Notes: a model not told the origin generated them from the sequence alone. A DNA stretch of 64,000 nucleotides from Euzebya sp051004735 (GCA_051004735.1 JBPCKA010000096.1:8133-72132); one strand, 5' to 3'. Positions 33,552-44,227 are shown, counted from the first letter of the stretch. Numbers and translations are program-made.

Positions 33552-34304
33552 ATGTCCGGACACAGTAAATGGGCGACGATCAAGCGGAAGAAGGGCGCGG
33601 CTGACGCGGCCCGGGGCAAGTTGTTCGCCAAGCTGATCAAGGCCATCGAGGCGGCGGCCCGGGACGGCGGGGCCGATCCCGACATGAACCCGACCCTGGC
33701 CACCATGGTCCAGAAGGCGAAGGACGCCTCGGTCCCCAAGGACAACATCCAGCGGGCCCTTGATCGTGCGGCGGGTAAGGAAGGAGGCGGGGCCAGCTGG
33801 GAGACCGTCTACTACGAGGGGTACGCACCGGGAGGTGTGGCCGTCTACGTCGAATGCCTGACCGACAACCGCAACCGGGCCGCCGCGGATGTCCGCACCG
33901 CCTTCAGCAAGAACGGTGGCTCGTTGGCCGAACCGGGCGCGGTCAACTACCTGTTCACGCGCACGGGCGTGATCACCGTCCAAAAGGAGGGCGTCGATGA
34001 GGACGACCTGCTGTTGGCAGGCCTCGACGCCGGCCTTGAAGACGTGGCCGACGACGGTGACTACTACACCATCACCTGCCAGCCAGAGGACGTCGGGGCT
34101 CTGCGCAAGGCACTGGAGGCGGGCGGCGTCGACGTCTCAACCTCCGAGCAGACCATGCTGCCCAGCGTCAGCGTGCCCATCACCGACACCGATGCGGCCA
34201 AGAAGGTCCTGCGGATCCTTGACGCCCTTGACGACGCCGATGACGTGCAAGAGGTCTATGCCAACTACGACATCGCCGATGACGTCATGCAAGCCGTTGC
34301 CTGA
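33552..34304 (+). CDS. yebC: YebC/PmpR-family transcriptional regulator
   Basis: A 250-residue YebC protein, start MSGHSKWATIKRKKGAADAARG as in the whole family. Three alpha-beta domains continue with NLARG-type and GGSLAEPGAVNYLF segments. YebC proteins act as DNA-binding regulators or, in recent work on some members, aid translation of proline-rich stretches. It follows pdxT by 9 nt and precedes ruvC by 83 nt, the order seen in mycobacteria. Confidence 0.95.
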   Translation: MSGHSKWATIKRKKGAADAARGKLFAKLIKAIEAAARDGGADPDMNPTLATMVQKAKDASVPKDNIQRALDRAAGKEGGGASWETVYYEGYAPGGVAVYVECLTDNRNRAAADVRTAFSKNGGSLAEPGAVNYLFTRTGVITVQKEGVDEDDLLLAGLDAGLEDVADDGDYYTITCQPEDVGALRKALEAGGVDVSTSEQTMLPSVSVPITDTDAAKKVLRILDALDDADDVQEVYANYDIADDVMQAVA

Positions 34305-34371
34305 GCGCTGTAACCGCTGACTGACCCGCCCACTCCGGTGTCGCCTGACGTCGGCGCTGGTGCCCCACTGC

Positions 34372-34377
34372 TAGCAT
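34372..34377 (+). promoter_or_regulatory. -10 element of ruvC
   Basis: TAGCAT ends 10 nt before the ruvC ATG at 34388; no Shine-Dalgarno sequence is present. Confidence 0.5.
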
Positions 34378-34387
34378 CCGCGTACAC

Positions 34388-34993
34388 ATGTTCGACTCCC
34401 GAGTTCTTGGCGTCGACCCCGGCCTCTCGCGGTGCGGGGTGGCAGTGCTGGACGGTCCGGGACACCGGGCAGTAACTGTCGACTCCTGTGTGCTGCGCAC
34501 CCCCGTGGACCATGCCTTGGGCCAGCGGCTGCACACCATCCACGCAGCAATTCAAGCGTTGGTCCGACGTCACCAGCCAGCGGCGCTGGCAGTCGAACGG
34601 GTCTTCATCAACGCTCAGGCACGCACGGGCGTCGGGGCAATACAGGTGGTCGGGTTGGTACATCTGATTGGCGCCGAGGCCGGGTTGGCGGTTGCCGAGT
34701 ACACCCCCAGCCAGGTAAAGGCGGCGGTGACCGGGGTGGGTGGCGCCGACAAGGACCAGGTCATCTTCATGGTCCAGCGACTGCTGCGACTTCCCAAGCC
34801 TCCGACCCCCGCAGACCTGGCAGATGCGATGGCTGTGGCCCTGTGCCATCTGGACCAACCCGCGCACGCGCCTGGTGTCAGCCGTGCCGAAACTGCTGGT
34901 TCAGCGACGGCTGGCATGTCCCCGCGGCTGGCTGCCGCCGTGGCCCAGGCAGGGCCGGGCCTTGCCGCGGTTCGCAGGAAAGTCGGTCCATGA
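34388..34993 (+). CDS. ruvC: Holliday junction resolvase RuvC
   Basis: A 201-residue RNase H-fold endonuclease that cuts Holliday junctions resolved with RuvAB. The N-terminal LGVDPGLSRCGVAVLDG contains the first catalytic Asp, AVERVFINAQAR the Glu, and the C-terminal DLADAMAVALCH the remaining Asp residues. The C-terminal 35 residues after this are a variable tail. The ATG is 10 nt after TAGCAT. The stop codon overlaps the ruvA ATG. Confidence 0.95.
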   Translation: MFDSRVLGVDPGLSRCGVAVLDGPGHRAVTVDSCVLRTPVDHALGQRLHTIHAAIQALVRRHQPAALAVERVFINAQARTGVGAIQVVGLVHLIGAEAGLAVAEYTPSQVKAAVTGVGGADKDQVIFMVQRLLRLPKPPTPADLADAMAVALCHLDQPAHAPGVSRAETAGSATAGMSPRLAAAVAQAGPGLAAVRRKVGP

Positions 34994-35624
34994 TGATCGC
35001 GTTGTTGAGCGGGGTCGTGGCCCACCTGGTTCCCGGAGAGGTGGTGCTGGACGTTGCCGGTGTGGGCTACCGGGTCCGAGTTCCCACCGGACTGCGGTTA
35101 CCTGGCGATGGGGACCCCGGCGTTGCAAACCGTGGCCTTGGGGGCCCTGGCGTTGGGAATAAGGTCGTCCTGCACACCCATCTGGTCGTGCGGGAGGACG
35201 CCCTTGACCTGTACGGCTTCCTGCTGGCCGCCGATCGGGATCTGTTTCGGGTGATGTTGGGTGTGGCAGGCATCGGTCCGAAGATCGCGCTGGCCGCCAT
35301 TGACACGCTTGGCTCCAGTGGCCTGCGCTCGGCCGTGGTCACCGACGATGTGACGGCACTGACCGCCATACCTGGCGTGGGGCGCAAGGGCGCCCAACGC
35401 CTGGTCCTTGAGTTGCGAGGGAAGTTGGGCAGTCTGCCGGGAACCGACGACGCCATGATCGTGGCCAGCGTGGACGCTGACGGCACGGATCCGCGGGGCG
35501 GTGCCCGGATGGCGCTGGCGGCGCTGGGCTATGGGGCCGGTGAGATCGAGCAGGCTCTTCGTGGGATGCCAACCGACGTCTCAGCCGAGGAACTGATCCG
35601 GCTGGCTCTGCGGGGACTTCTCAC

Positions 35625-35628
<4 letters not shown>
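34990..35628 (+). CDS. ruvA: Holliday junction branch migration protein RuvA
   Basis: A 212-residue RuvA. The OB-fold domain is MMIALLSGVVAHLVPGEVVLDVAGVGYRV, followed by the helix-hairpin-helix motifs LGVAGIGPKIALAAI and AIPGVGRKGAQRLVLEL, and a C-terminal RuvB-contacting domain. The OB-fold carries a Gly-rich insertion (GDPGVANRGLGGPGVGN, about residues 41-57) not usual in the family. ATG 34990 overlaps the ruvC stop, and the ruvA stop overlaps the ruvB ATG. Confidence 0.95.
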
Positions 35629-36680
<1,052 letters not shown>

Positions 36681-36681
36681 C

Positions 36682-36724
36682 CGGGCTTCGCCCCAGCCCA
36701 ATGCGTGGTGCCGCCTACGGCGGC
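36682..36724 (-). repeat. Intergenic double-hairpin repeat, copy C (inverted)
   Basis: An inverted copy: GGGCTTCGCCCC at 36683-36694 and GCCGCCTACGGCGGC at 36710-36724 face the other way from copies A and B. Over 39 positions it differs from copy A by one base. It starts just after the ruvB stop codon. No -10 element was seen beside it in the corresponding orientation. Confidence 0.75.
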
Positions 36725-36996
36725 GCTCGTTGCTGTTCCGCCCGACCAAGCTCGCTGCGCTCCCGATCGGACGGTAGGCCCAAGGGCCTAGGGCCTAGGC
36801 CGTCGGGCATCGGGCTGGTTTGGTGCTACCGTGGCCTGCCGCGCCTCCCATGGCGCAACCCGTCGTGCGCCCGCTGACGGCGCCTCACCGGTCGCCCGAG
36901 TCAGGCGTCCCCACCGGACAGTGGCTGCGGCACGCCGAACACAAGACCTTCTTCAAGGCACACACTTTCCAACGCCGAGACTTCCAAGGGCACAGC
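36725..36996. other. Intergenic region between ruvB and yajC
   Basis: These 272 bases hold no credible gene. A small repeat of GGGCCTAGGGCCTAGG at about 36784-36799 (two overlapping 8-mers) and a TACCGT hexamer near 36836 are visible; the latter could be a -10 element with a long leader to yajC. Other short open frames have no recognisable product. Confidence 0.4.
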
Positions 36997-37455
36997 ATGG
37001 CCGACATCACCGCATTCACACTCTCTGCGCATTCCCTTCTCCTGGCCGAGAACGGCGACGCTGCAACGACCGCATCTCCCAGCGCACTCCCACAGTTGTT
37101 TTTCTTCGCCCTGATCGGTGCGGCCTTCTACTTCCTGATCATCAGGCCTCAGCGAAAGCGCCAGCGTAACCAGCAGGCCATGGTCGCCAAGTTGGGGGTG
37201 GGCGACGAGATCGTCACCATCGGCGGATTCCATGGTGAGATCGTGGGGGAGGGCGACGACGCCTTCGAGTTGCGTATCGCTGAGGGGGTTATCGTCACCA
37301 TCGCCCGCAACGCCGTGTCGCGGTCGCTGGCCGATCCTCTGCCGGTCCTGGACGAGGTGGATTTCGATGACGAGTTCGACGATGACGAGTTCGACGAGGA
37401 CGATCTGGACAGCGTGCACGACCTGGACGATCTCGACGTCGACGAGGACAACTAA
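36997..37455 (+). CDS. yajC: Preprotein translocase accessory subunit YajC
   Basis: A 152-residue single-pass protein of the Sec accessory complex with SecDF. The membrane segment is LPQLFFFALIGAAFYFLIIRPQRKRQ, followed by the conserved LGVGDEIVTIGGFHGEIV block. The C-terminal 35 residues are almost entirely Asp and Glu (DEFDDDEFDEDDLDSV), an unusual extension. ATG 36997 follows AAGGG at 7 nt. It lies with secDF, separated by an HD-domain gene. Confidence 0.93.
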   Translation: MADITAFTLSAHSLLLAENGDAATTASPSALPQLFFFALIGAAFYFLIIRPQRKRQRNQQAMVAKLGVGDEIVTIGGFHGEIVGEGDDAFELRIAEGVIVTIARNAVSRSLADPLPVLDEVDFDDEFDDDEFDEDDLDSVHDLDDLDVDEDN

Positions 37456-37463
37456 CGGTCCGG

Positions 37464-38348
37464 ATGGACATCATCGAATCTGAGTTGCTGCCCACCAGCG
37501 TGCCGCTGGGCGGGCGCGACAGTGACGGCAGCGAGCGGACCACGCCGGAGGTCTCCAGCGGACGTGCCCGTATCCCACTGCTAGAGGCCGTACGGGAACA
37601 CTCCGAAGTCAGCGGGATGCTGGAGATGGCCGATGAGTTCCTGGCCGGTCAGGGATTCACCGAGCACGGCTTCCGTCACGCCAACCTGGTCGGTCACATC
37701 GCCTTCAACGTGCTCACCCACCTGGGCTTCGACGAGCGCCTGGCAGAACTGGGTGCGGTGTCGGGGTACCTGCATGACATCGGCAACGTGGTCAGCCGCT
37801 CCCAACACGGGCAATCCTCAGGCCTGATCGCCTTCACGATCCTGCGGGAACTGGACGTTCCCATCCGCGACATCGCCCACATCATGGGCGCCGCGGGCAA
37901 TCACGAGGAGCAGTACGGCGTAGCGGTCAGTCCTGTCAGCGCCGCGGTCATCGTGGCCGACAAGTCCGACGTCCACCGCTCCCGGGTCCGTGATACCGGG
38001 GACATCGAAACCGACATCCACGATCGGGTCAACTTCGCCGTGACGTCCAGTTTCCTGCGTGTGTCCGACGCGGTCCAGCCCGAACCGATGAACCCCGAAG
38101 AGGGTTATGAAGCGGAATTGGACGAGGTTCGCAAGGATCAGGGGCTGCCGCCGCAGAACTCCACTACACCAGCGCGAATCGGTGCGCCGATGAAGACCCT
38201 GACATTGGAACTCGAGGTCGACACATCGGTGACGCCGGTATTTGAGTACTTCGAGATCTTCATGGAACGGATGGTCATGTGCCGCCGTGCCGGTCGCACC
38301 CTGGGTGCGGAGTTCAAGATCACCGTCAACGACGTCCCGGTCCTGTAG
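37464..38348 (+). CDS. HD-domain phosphohydrolase of unknown substrate
   Basis: A 294-residue protein with an HD domain in the middle. Visible metal ligands are His72 (HGFRHANLVG), His104-Asp105 (YLHDIGN), His147 (AAGNHEEQ) and Asp166 (VADKSDVHRSR). This is the arrangement of HD-type nucleotide or phosphate hydrolases. About 110 C-terminal residues have no known family, and include TLELEVDTSVTPVFEYFEIF. No membrane segment is seen. It lies 8 nt after yajC and 50 nt before secD, in a position where no such gene is usual, so an envelope or secretion-linked role is possible but unproven. Confidence 0.7.
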   Translation: MDIIESELLPTSVPLGGRDSDGSERTTPEVSSGRARIPLLEAVREHSEVSGMLEMADEFLAGQGFTEHGFRHANLVGHIAFNVLTHLGFDERLAELGAVSGYLHDIGNVVSRSQHGQSSGLIAFTILRELDVPIRDIAHIMGAAGNHEEQYGVAVSPVSAAVIVADKSDVHRSRVRDTGDIETDIHDRVNFAVTSSFLRVSDAVQPEPMNPEEGYEAELDEVRKDQGLPPQNSTTPARIGAPMKTLTLELEVDTSVTPVFEYFEIFMERMVMCRRAGRTLGAEFKITVNDVPVL

Positions 38349-38398
38349 GCCAGGCCTCACCGGGTCCCCCACACTCCACCAACCGAAAGTCAAAGGCT

Positions 38399-39931
38399 GT
38401 GTCACAAGGACGCCTGACCGCGCTCATCGTCACCATTCTCGTCTTCCTGGCAGCCATGTGGGCCTGGATCCTGATCGGCGGTCTGTCACCGCGACTGGGA
38501 CTGGACCTGCAGGGTGGCGTCAGCGCCAACCTGCTGCCGGCCGCCGGACAGGGTGACATCGATGAGGCGGTGCTGGACCAAACCGTCTCCACCATCCGCG
38601 AGCGGGTGGATGCCCTGGGGGTGTCTGAGCCCGACATCGCCCGTCAGGGCGACACCATCCAGGTGCAACTACCCGGGGTGGACGACCAGGAACAGGCCCG
38701 CGACATCATCGGGCGAACTGCTCAACTGCAGTTCCGTCAGGTGATCGAACAGTTGCCTCCGGCCAACACCGATCTGAGCGAGACCGCAACCGCGACGGCA
38801 GGCGCCACCTGCGATGAGCGCAGCGATCTGAGCGTCCCCCAACCCGATCAGGAGGTGGTGCTGTGCCTGCGGGCAGTCGACGCCGAGGGAAACGACCTAC
38901 CTCGTGACCAGTGGTCACGCCTGCGGTTGGGCCCGGTGGAGGTGTCTGGCGCGGACCTCAGCGACGCACGTGCTGAGCTGCTGCCAAACAGCCTGGGTGA
39001 GATGTGGCAGACCGCCCTTGAGTTCAACTCCGAGGGTGCCGACGCCTTCGCCGACATCACCGGCCGGCTGGCCTGCCTCCAGGGCCCCCAGCGGGAACTG
39101 GCTATCGTCCTTGACAACATCGTCGAGCAGGCCCCGCCGGTGGCACAGGAGATCGTCTGTGGGACCGGGATCACCGGTGGAACCGCTGTGGTCCAGGCCC
39201 GCGGAGAGTCTGATGCAAAAAGCCTGGCTCTGGTGCTCAAGGCTGGTGCACTGCCGATCCAACTGGACTTCGGCACCTTCCAGACCATCTCACCCACGCT
39301 GGGTCGGGATTCGCTGAACGCGGGTCTGCTGGCGGGTCTGATCGGCCTGATCCTGGTGGCGATCTACCTGATCATCCTGTACCGGGGGCTGGGGGTGGCC
39401 GCCGTGATCGAACTGCTCATGTTCGGTGTGACGGTCTACGGCCTCATCATCGTGCTTGGCGAGTTGATCGGTTTCACCCTGACGCTTGCCGGCATCGCGG
39501 GCGTCATCGTGTCCATTGGCATCGCGGCAGACTCCTCGATCATCTACCGGGAGCGCTATCGGGATGAGGTGCGCGTCGGCAGGACCATCCGCACTGCGGC
39601 CGATCACGCCTTCGACAAGGCGTTTCGGACCAACCTGACCGGCAACACCGTGTCATTCCTGGCTGCGGTTGTCCTGTATCTGCTGGCAGTCGGCCCAGTG
39701 CGTGGCTTTGCCTTCACGCTGGGCCTGTCCACCCTGGTCGACACGCTGCTGTTCGCCACATTCACCCGCGGCGTCTTCGGTCTGATCGCGCGCAATCCCA
39801 AGATGGTCAACGCCCCCTTCATGGGCCTGCGCGCCGGTGTGACCACCGAGCAGCTGGCCCTGGCGAGTTCCGGTGGCAGAACCCGTGGTCGTGGCGGCTC
39901 AGGCTCCAACAAGCGGTCGGGTCGAAAGTGA
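38399..39931 (+). CDS. secD: Protein translocase subunit SecD
   Basis: A 510-residue subunit with six membrane helices. The N-terminal GLDLQGGVSANLLPAAG motif begins the large exported P1 domain (about residues 35-295). Helices 2-6 follow, with the conserved GIAADSSIIYRERYRDE loop. It uses the proton gradient to finish preprotein export. GTG at 38399 is followed by SQGRLTA and the first helix. The end overlaps the secF GTG by 4 nt. Confidence 0.94.
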   Translation: MSQGRLTALIVTILVFLAAMWAWILIGGLSPRLGLDLQGGVSANLLPAAGQGDIDEAVLDQTVSTIRERVDALGVSEPDIARQGDTIQVQLPGVDDQEQARDIIGRTAQLQFRQVIEQLPPANTDLSETATATAGATCDERSDLSVPQPDQEVVLCLRAVDAEGNDLPRDQWSRLRLGPVEVSGADLSDARAELLPNSLGEMWQTALEFNSEGADAFADITGRLACLQGPQRELAIVLDNIVEQAPPVAQEIVCGTGITGGTAVVQARGESDAKSLALVLKAGALPIQLDFGTFQTISPTLGRDSLNAGLLAGLIGLILVAIYLIILYRGLGVAAVIELLMFGVTVYGLIIVLGELIGFTLTLAGIAGVIVSIGIAADSSIIYRERYRDEVRVGRTIRTAADHAFDKAFRTNLTGNTVSFLAAVVLYLLAVGPVRGFAFTLGLSTLVDTLLFATFTRGVFGLIARNPKMVNAPFMGLRAGVTTEQLALASSGGRTRGRGGSGSNKRSGRK

Positions 39932-40971
39932 GTGGTACCGGTGAATCCGATGACATTCAGGAGGCAGACGTGACCGACGCAGTTGAGCAGACCGGCAGCG
40001 CTCGTCAGGAGGATCGCGACTCGAAGCTGAGCCGCCTGCTGACCGGCCGCAGCCATATCGATTTCGTCGGCCGTTCTCGGCAATGGCTCTACATCACCCT
40101 TGGCGTGTTGGCCGTCTGCGCGCTTGCACTGGTGCTGCGGGGGTTGAACTTCTCCATCGAGTTCACCGGGGGGTCCTCGTTTGTGGTGGACAACGCCACG
40201 AACGACTACACGGTGGACGATTTGGAGGCGTTGCTGTCGGACCTGGGGATTCAAGAGGCGATCGTGCAGCAGGTCGCCGATGGCGCCGGCGCACAGATCT
40301 CGACCCCCGCGGTGTCGGAGGTGGCCGGTGTGGACGATCTTGAGGTCGCCGCCGCAATCGGTGAGCTGACCGGGGGGGAGGTCAACGTCAGCACCATCGG
40401 ACCACGGTGGGGCGATGCGATCACACGCCAGGCCCTCAGGGGATTGATCGTCTTCCTGCTGCTGGTCGTGGCCTACATCACCGTACGGTTCGAGTGGCGC
40501 ATGGCGGTCTCGGCAGTGGCCACCCTGGCCCATGACGTGGCGATCACGGTCGGTCTGTATGCCCTGGCGGGATTCATCGTCTCTCCCTCAACGGTCATCG
40601 CGATCCTCACGATCCTGGGCTACTCGCTGTATGACACGGTGGTCGTGTTCGACCGGATCACCGAGGATTCGGCCAAGCTGACCAGCGTGTCCACCACCTC
40701 CTACGGGCAGGTGGCCAACCAGGCGCTGAACAATGTCCTGGTCCGGTCGATGTCGACCTCGATCACCTCGGTCCTCCCTGTCGCGTCGTTGTTGTTGATC
40801 GGCGCGACTTTGCTGGGGGCCGAGACACTCAGTGACCTGGCGCTGGCGCTGTTCATCGGGATGACGGTCGGTACCTACTCTTCGATCATCGTCGCCACAC
40901 CCCTGCTGGTGTGGTTGAAGGAGAAGGACCCCAAGTTCGCCGAGTTGAAGGCCAGGGCACAGGCCGCCTGA
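39928..40971 (+). CDS. secF: Protein translocase subunit SecF
   Basis: A 347-residue partner of SecD with six membrane helices. The N-terminal LNFSIEFTGGSSFVV opens its periplasmic loop, and YSLYDTVVVFDRITED is the conserved SecF signature near helix 4. The N-terminal 45 residues before the first helix are charged. GTG 39928 starts inside the secD stop (GTGA). Confidence 0.95.
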   Translation: MSGTGESDDIQEADVTDAVEQTGSARQEDRDSKLSRLLTGRSHIDFVGRSRQWLYITLGVLAVCALALVLRGLNFSIEFTGGSSFVVDNATNDYTVDDLEALLSDLGIQEAIVQQVADGAGAQISTPAVSEVAGVDDLEVAAAIGELTGGEVNVSTIGPRWGDAITRQALRGLIVFLLLVVAYITVRFEWRMAVSAVATLAHDVAITVGLYALAGFIVSPSTVIAILTILGYSLYDTVVVFDRITEDSAKLTSVSTTSYGQVANQALNNVLVRSMSTSITSVLPVASLLLIGATLLGAETLSDLALALFIGMTVGTYSSIIVATPLLVWLKEKDPKFAELKARAQAA

Positions 40972-41047
40972 CCGATGGGCCACCCTGTTGGCGGTGAGGC
41001 CGCCCGACTCGAGGAACAACGACACGACCGCCAGGCCATGTAGGGGC

Positions 41048-41053
41048 TACGCT
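41048..41053 (+). promoter_or_regulatory. -10 element of apt
   Basis: TACGCT ends 9 nt before the apt ATG at 41063; no Shine-Dalgarno sequence is present. Confidence 0.5.
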
Positions 41054-41062
41054 CGGCCATAT

Positions 41063-41593
41063 ATGGCTGAGTTCGATCTTGCTGCCCTCGAGGGCGCCAT
41101 CAGAGACGTCCCTGACTTCCCCAGTGCGGGCATCGATTTCAAGGACATCACGCCGCTGTTGGCCACGCCGGAATTGTTCTCCGCGGCGGTGCAGGCCCTG
41201 AGCGACCCCTTCGTTGATCAGGGGATCGATGCGGTGGTGGGGATCGAGGCGCGAGGATTCATCTTCGCCGCACCAGTCGCCCAGCGTCTGGGCGCAGGCT
41301 TCATTCCCATGCGCAAGGCGGGCAAACTGCCGAGTGAGACCCTGGCGGCAAGCTATGACCTGGAGTACGGCACGGCGACCCTGGAGGTGCACGTCGACGC
41401 CTTCAGACCCGGCAGCAGGGTGCTGATCGTGGACGACGTGCTGGCAACGGGCGGAACGGCGGCAGCCGCAGCAGGTCTGGTCGGTCGGGCCGGGGGACAG
41501 GTCATCGGGATCGCGGTCCTGATCGAACTGGGGGCACTCGATGGCGTCAGCAGCCTGGGGGAGGTCCCGCTGACCGCAATCCTGCGGTATTGA
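41063..41593 (+). CDS. apt: Adenine phosphoribosyltransferase
   Basis: A 176-residue enzyme making AMP from adenine and PRPP. Motifs are VPDFPSAGIDFKDITPLLATP, GIEARGFIFAAPVA and the PRPP-binding VLIVDDVLATGGTAAAA. A secDF-apt-rel order occurs widely in actinobacteria and other bacteria. ATG 41063 lies 9 nt after TACGCT. Confidence 0.95.
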   Translation: MAEFDLAALEGAIRDVPDFPSAGIDFKDITPLLATPELFSAAVQALSDPFVDQGIDAVVGIEARGFIFAAPVAQRLGAGFIPMRKAGKLPSETLAASYDLEYGTATLEVHVDAFRPGSRVLIVDDVLATGGTAAAAAGLVGRAGGQVIGIAVLIELGALDGVSSLGEVPLTAILRY

Positions 41594-41680
41594 TCCCGGT
41601 GATCCGCTAGACCGGTTCGTATCGGAGTCTCATCGCAGAACGTCTGTGACAGACCGACTAGTCTTGTAGCAGGCTGTCAG

Positions 41681-44227
41681 GTGTATGTGGATACAGGAAC
41701 CACGGAGGCCATCACGAGTGCTGAGGATCGTCCGACACCTCCGGTAATCCAGTCATCACCGGAGCACGACGAGGGCGCGCCCTCCGGCGGCTCCAAGCGG
41801 GTATCGACCAAGCGCCGTGGTCCCGGCGACGCATCGGTGGCGGGCACCGGTGAGCACACCACCAGCGGTCCGGTCGCACCGGCTGTTCACACCCCTCCGC
41901 CGGGGAGTGACCAGATCGCGCCCCCGGGTTCGCGTCACGCCCGCCGGCAGTCAGGCGTCCGTGCGGTGCTCGCGCGATTGCCGTTCGACTTGGGACCGCA
42001 GGTTCCCGAACCCCTCGCACCATTGATCCAGGCGTTGCGGCGTAATGGCAACAGGGTCGACCTCAAGTTGATCCTTAGGGCCTATGAGGTTGCCGACCAG
42101 GCCCACGCCGGTCAGAAGCGCCGGTCGGGTGAGCCCTACATCATCCATCCAATCGGCGTCGCCGAGATCCTGGCCGATCTGGGAGCTGACACCCCGACCA
42201 TCTGCGCTGCGCTGCTGCACGACGTCGTCGAGGACACCGACCAAGAGCTTGCTGAGATCCAGCGCGAGTTCGGGGACGCCACCGCGTCACTGGTCGATGG
42301 CGTGACGAAGCTGGAACGCGTCGCAGTTCAGACCAAGGAGGAACAGCAGGCCGAGTCGCTACGCAAAATGCTGCTGGCCATGGCCGAGGACTACCGGGTC
42401 CTGCTGATCAAGCTGGCCGACCGTCTGCACAACATGCGGACCATCCACCACATGCCCCGCGAGAAGCAGGAGCAGAAGGCCTCAGAGACCCTGTCGATCT
42501 ATGCGCCGCTGGCCCATCGCCTGGGGATGCAGCAGTTCAAGTGGGAACTCGAGGACCGCAGTTTCCAGTGCATGCATCCCAAGCGGTATGAAGAGATCAA
42601 GAAGATGGTTGCTGATCGGCAGACTGGTCGCGACCAATACATCGATGAGTTGGTCAGCGATGTCACCGAGCGGTTGAAGGCAGTCAAGATCCGGGCCGAG
42701 GTCAGCGGCCGGCAGAAGCACTACTGGTCGATCTATGAAAAGATGGTGGTCCGGGGCAAGGAGTTCGATGAGATCTATGACCTGGTCGGGGTGCGGGTGA
42801 TCGTGGACTCGGTGAAGGACTGCTATGCCGCCCTGGGCACCCTGCATGCGGTCTGGCGACCGGTCCCCGGACGGTTCAAGGACTACATCGCGATGCCCAA
42901 GTTCAATCTGTACCAGTCGCTGCACACCACGGTGGTCGGGGCCGGCGGCAAGACGATGGAGGTCCAGATCCGGACCCAGGCCATGCACCGGACCGCCGAG
43001 TTCGGCGTTGCCGCGCACTGGCGGTACAAGGAATCAGGACGGACCGGCCTGAGCGTGGGCGGCGCCGGCGGGGACACCCAGTGGCTGGACCAGATGCTGG
43101 ACATGGAGTCCTCGACCAGGGATTCACCAGGGGAGTTCATCCGCAACGTGCAGATGGACCTGTACGCCGATGAGGTCTTCGTGTTCACGCCGCAGGGCGA
43201 CATCCAGCAGTTGCCTCGAGGGTCCACCCCGGTCGACCTGGCCTACGCGATCCATACCGAGGTTGGGCACCGCACCATCGGTGCGCGGATCAACGATCGT
43301 CTGGTGCCGCTTGAGTATGAGTTGCGCAACGGCGAGACCGTCGAGATCCTGCTGAGCAAGTCGAAGGACTCCGGGCCTAGCCGCGACTGGCTGGAGTTCG
43401 TCGGATCGGCCCGGGCGCGGTCAAAGATCCGCTCGTGGTTCAGTCGGGAACGCCGCGAGGACGCCATCGAGAAGGGCCGGGAGGAGTTGCGCAAGACCCT
43501 GGCAAAGTCAGGGCGGGGGTGGAAGTCACAGATCGCCTCGCCACTGCTGCTGGAGGTGGCCAAGGCCCACAACTACACCGACCTGGACGCCCTGTACCGC
43601 GCCATCGGGGATCGCCACGTCACCGCCAAGGCCATCTCCCAACAACTGGGTGAGCGGTTGGCCCAGGCCGAGGGGATCATCGATACGGGGGCCGAGGAGG
43701 AGGAGCCCTACCAGTCCCGGGCGGTGGAGGACATCGGACCGCGCAGGTCCAGTGAAGCGGTGTTCGTCGAGGGAATCGATGACGTACTGGTCACCTTGGC
43801 CCGCTGCTGCTCCCCGGTGCCGCGTGATGACATCATGGGCTTCGTCACCCGTGGCCGGGGTATCAGCGTGCATCGCACCGATTGCCCCAACGCCGATGAC
43901 CTGCGCAGCGAACCCGACCGGCTGGTCCCGGTGAAGTGGAACACCCAGACGCCGGCGACCTTCCGCGTGACCATCGACGTCGAGGCCTTCGACCGAAAAC
44001 ACCTGCTGCGGGATATCACCACTGTCCTGGGGGATGAGTTCGTCAGCATCGTCAGTGCCAACGTGACGACGAAGAAGGACCGGGTCGCGCTGCTGCGCTT
44101 CACCTTCGAGTTGGCCGACATCACCCACCTGGACGACGTGATGCGCCAGGTGAAAAGGGTCGACGCGGTGTATGACGCCTACCGGGTCGTTCCCCGCGGG
44201 TCCGGTCGGCCGGCGGGGATCCGTTAG
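41681..44227 (+). CDS. rel: Bifunctional (p)ppGpp synthetase/hydrolase (Rel)
   Basis: An 848-residue stringent-response enzyme with all standard domains in order: HD hydrolase (HDVVEDT near residue 185), synthetase (KHYWSIYEKM, DLVGVRVI, KDYIAMPKFNLYQSLHTTVVG), TGS (VFVFTPQGDIQQLPRGS), zinc-finger CRCC-type region (RCCSPVPRDDIMGFVTRGRG) and C-terminal ACT. Hydrolase residues look intact, so both activities are expected. A Pro/Gly-rich N-terminal extension of about 85 residues precedes the HD domain and is not usual. Start GTG 41681 has no clear ribosome-binding site. Confidence 0.96.
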   Translation: MYVDTGTTEAITSAEDRPTPPVIQSSPEHDEGAPSGGSKRVSTKRRGPGDASVAGTGEHTTSGPVAPAVHTPPPGSDQIAPPGSRHARRQSGVRAVLARLPFDLGPQVPEPLAPLIQALRRNGNRVDLKLILRAYEVADQAHAGQKRRSGEPYIIHPIGVAEILADLGADTPTICAALLHDVVEDTDQELAEIQREFGDATASLVDGVTKLERVAVQTKEEQQAESLRKMLLAMAEDYRVLLIKLADRLHNMRTIHHMPREKQEQKASETLSIYAPLAHRLGMQQFKWELEDRSFQCMHPKRYEEIKKMVADRQTGRDQYIDELVSDVTERLKAVKIRAEVSGRQKHYWSIYEKMVVRGKEFDEIYDLVGVRVIVDSVKDCYAALGTLHAVWRPVPGRFKDYIAMPKFNLYQSLHTTVVGAGGKTMEVQIRTQAMHRTAEFGVAAHWRYKESGRTGLSVGGAGGDTQWLDQMLDMESSTRDSPGEFIRNVQMDLYADEVFVFTPQGDIQQLPRGSTPVDLAYAIHTEVGHRTIGARINDRLVPLEYELRNGETVEILLSKSKDSGPSRDWLEFVGSARARSKIRSWFSRERREDAIEKGREELRKTLAKSGRGWKSQIASPLLLEVAKAHNYTDLDALYRAIGDRHVTAKAISQQLGERLAQAEGIIDTGAEEEEPYQSRAVEDIGPRRSSEAVFVEGIDDVLVTLARCCSPVPRDDIMGFVTRGRGISVHRTDCPNADDLRSEPDRLVPVKWNTQTPATFRVTIDVEAFDRKHLLRDITTVLGDEFVSIVSANVTTKKDRVALLRFTFELADITHLDDVMRQVKRVDAVYDAYRVVPRGSGRPAGIR

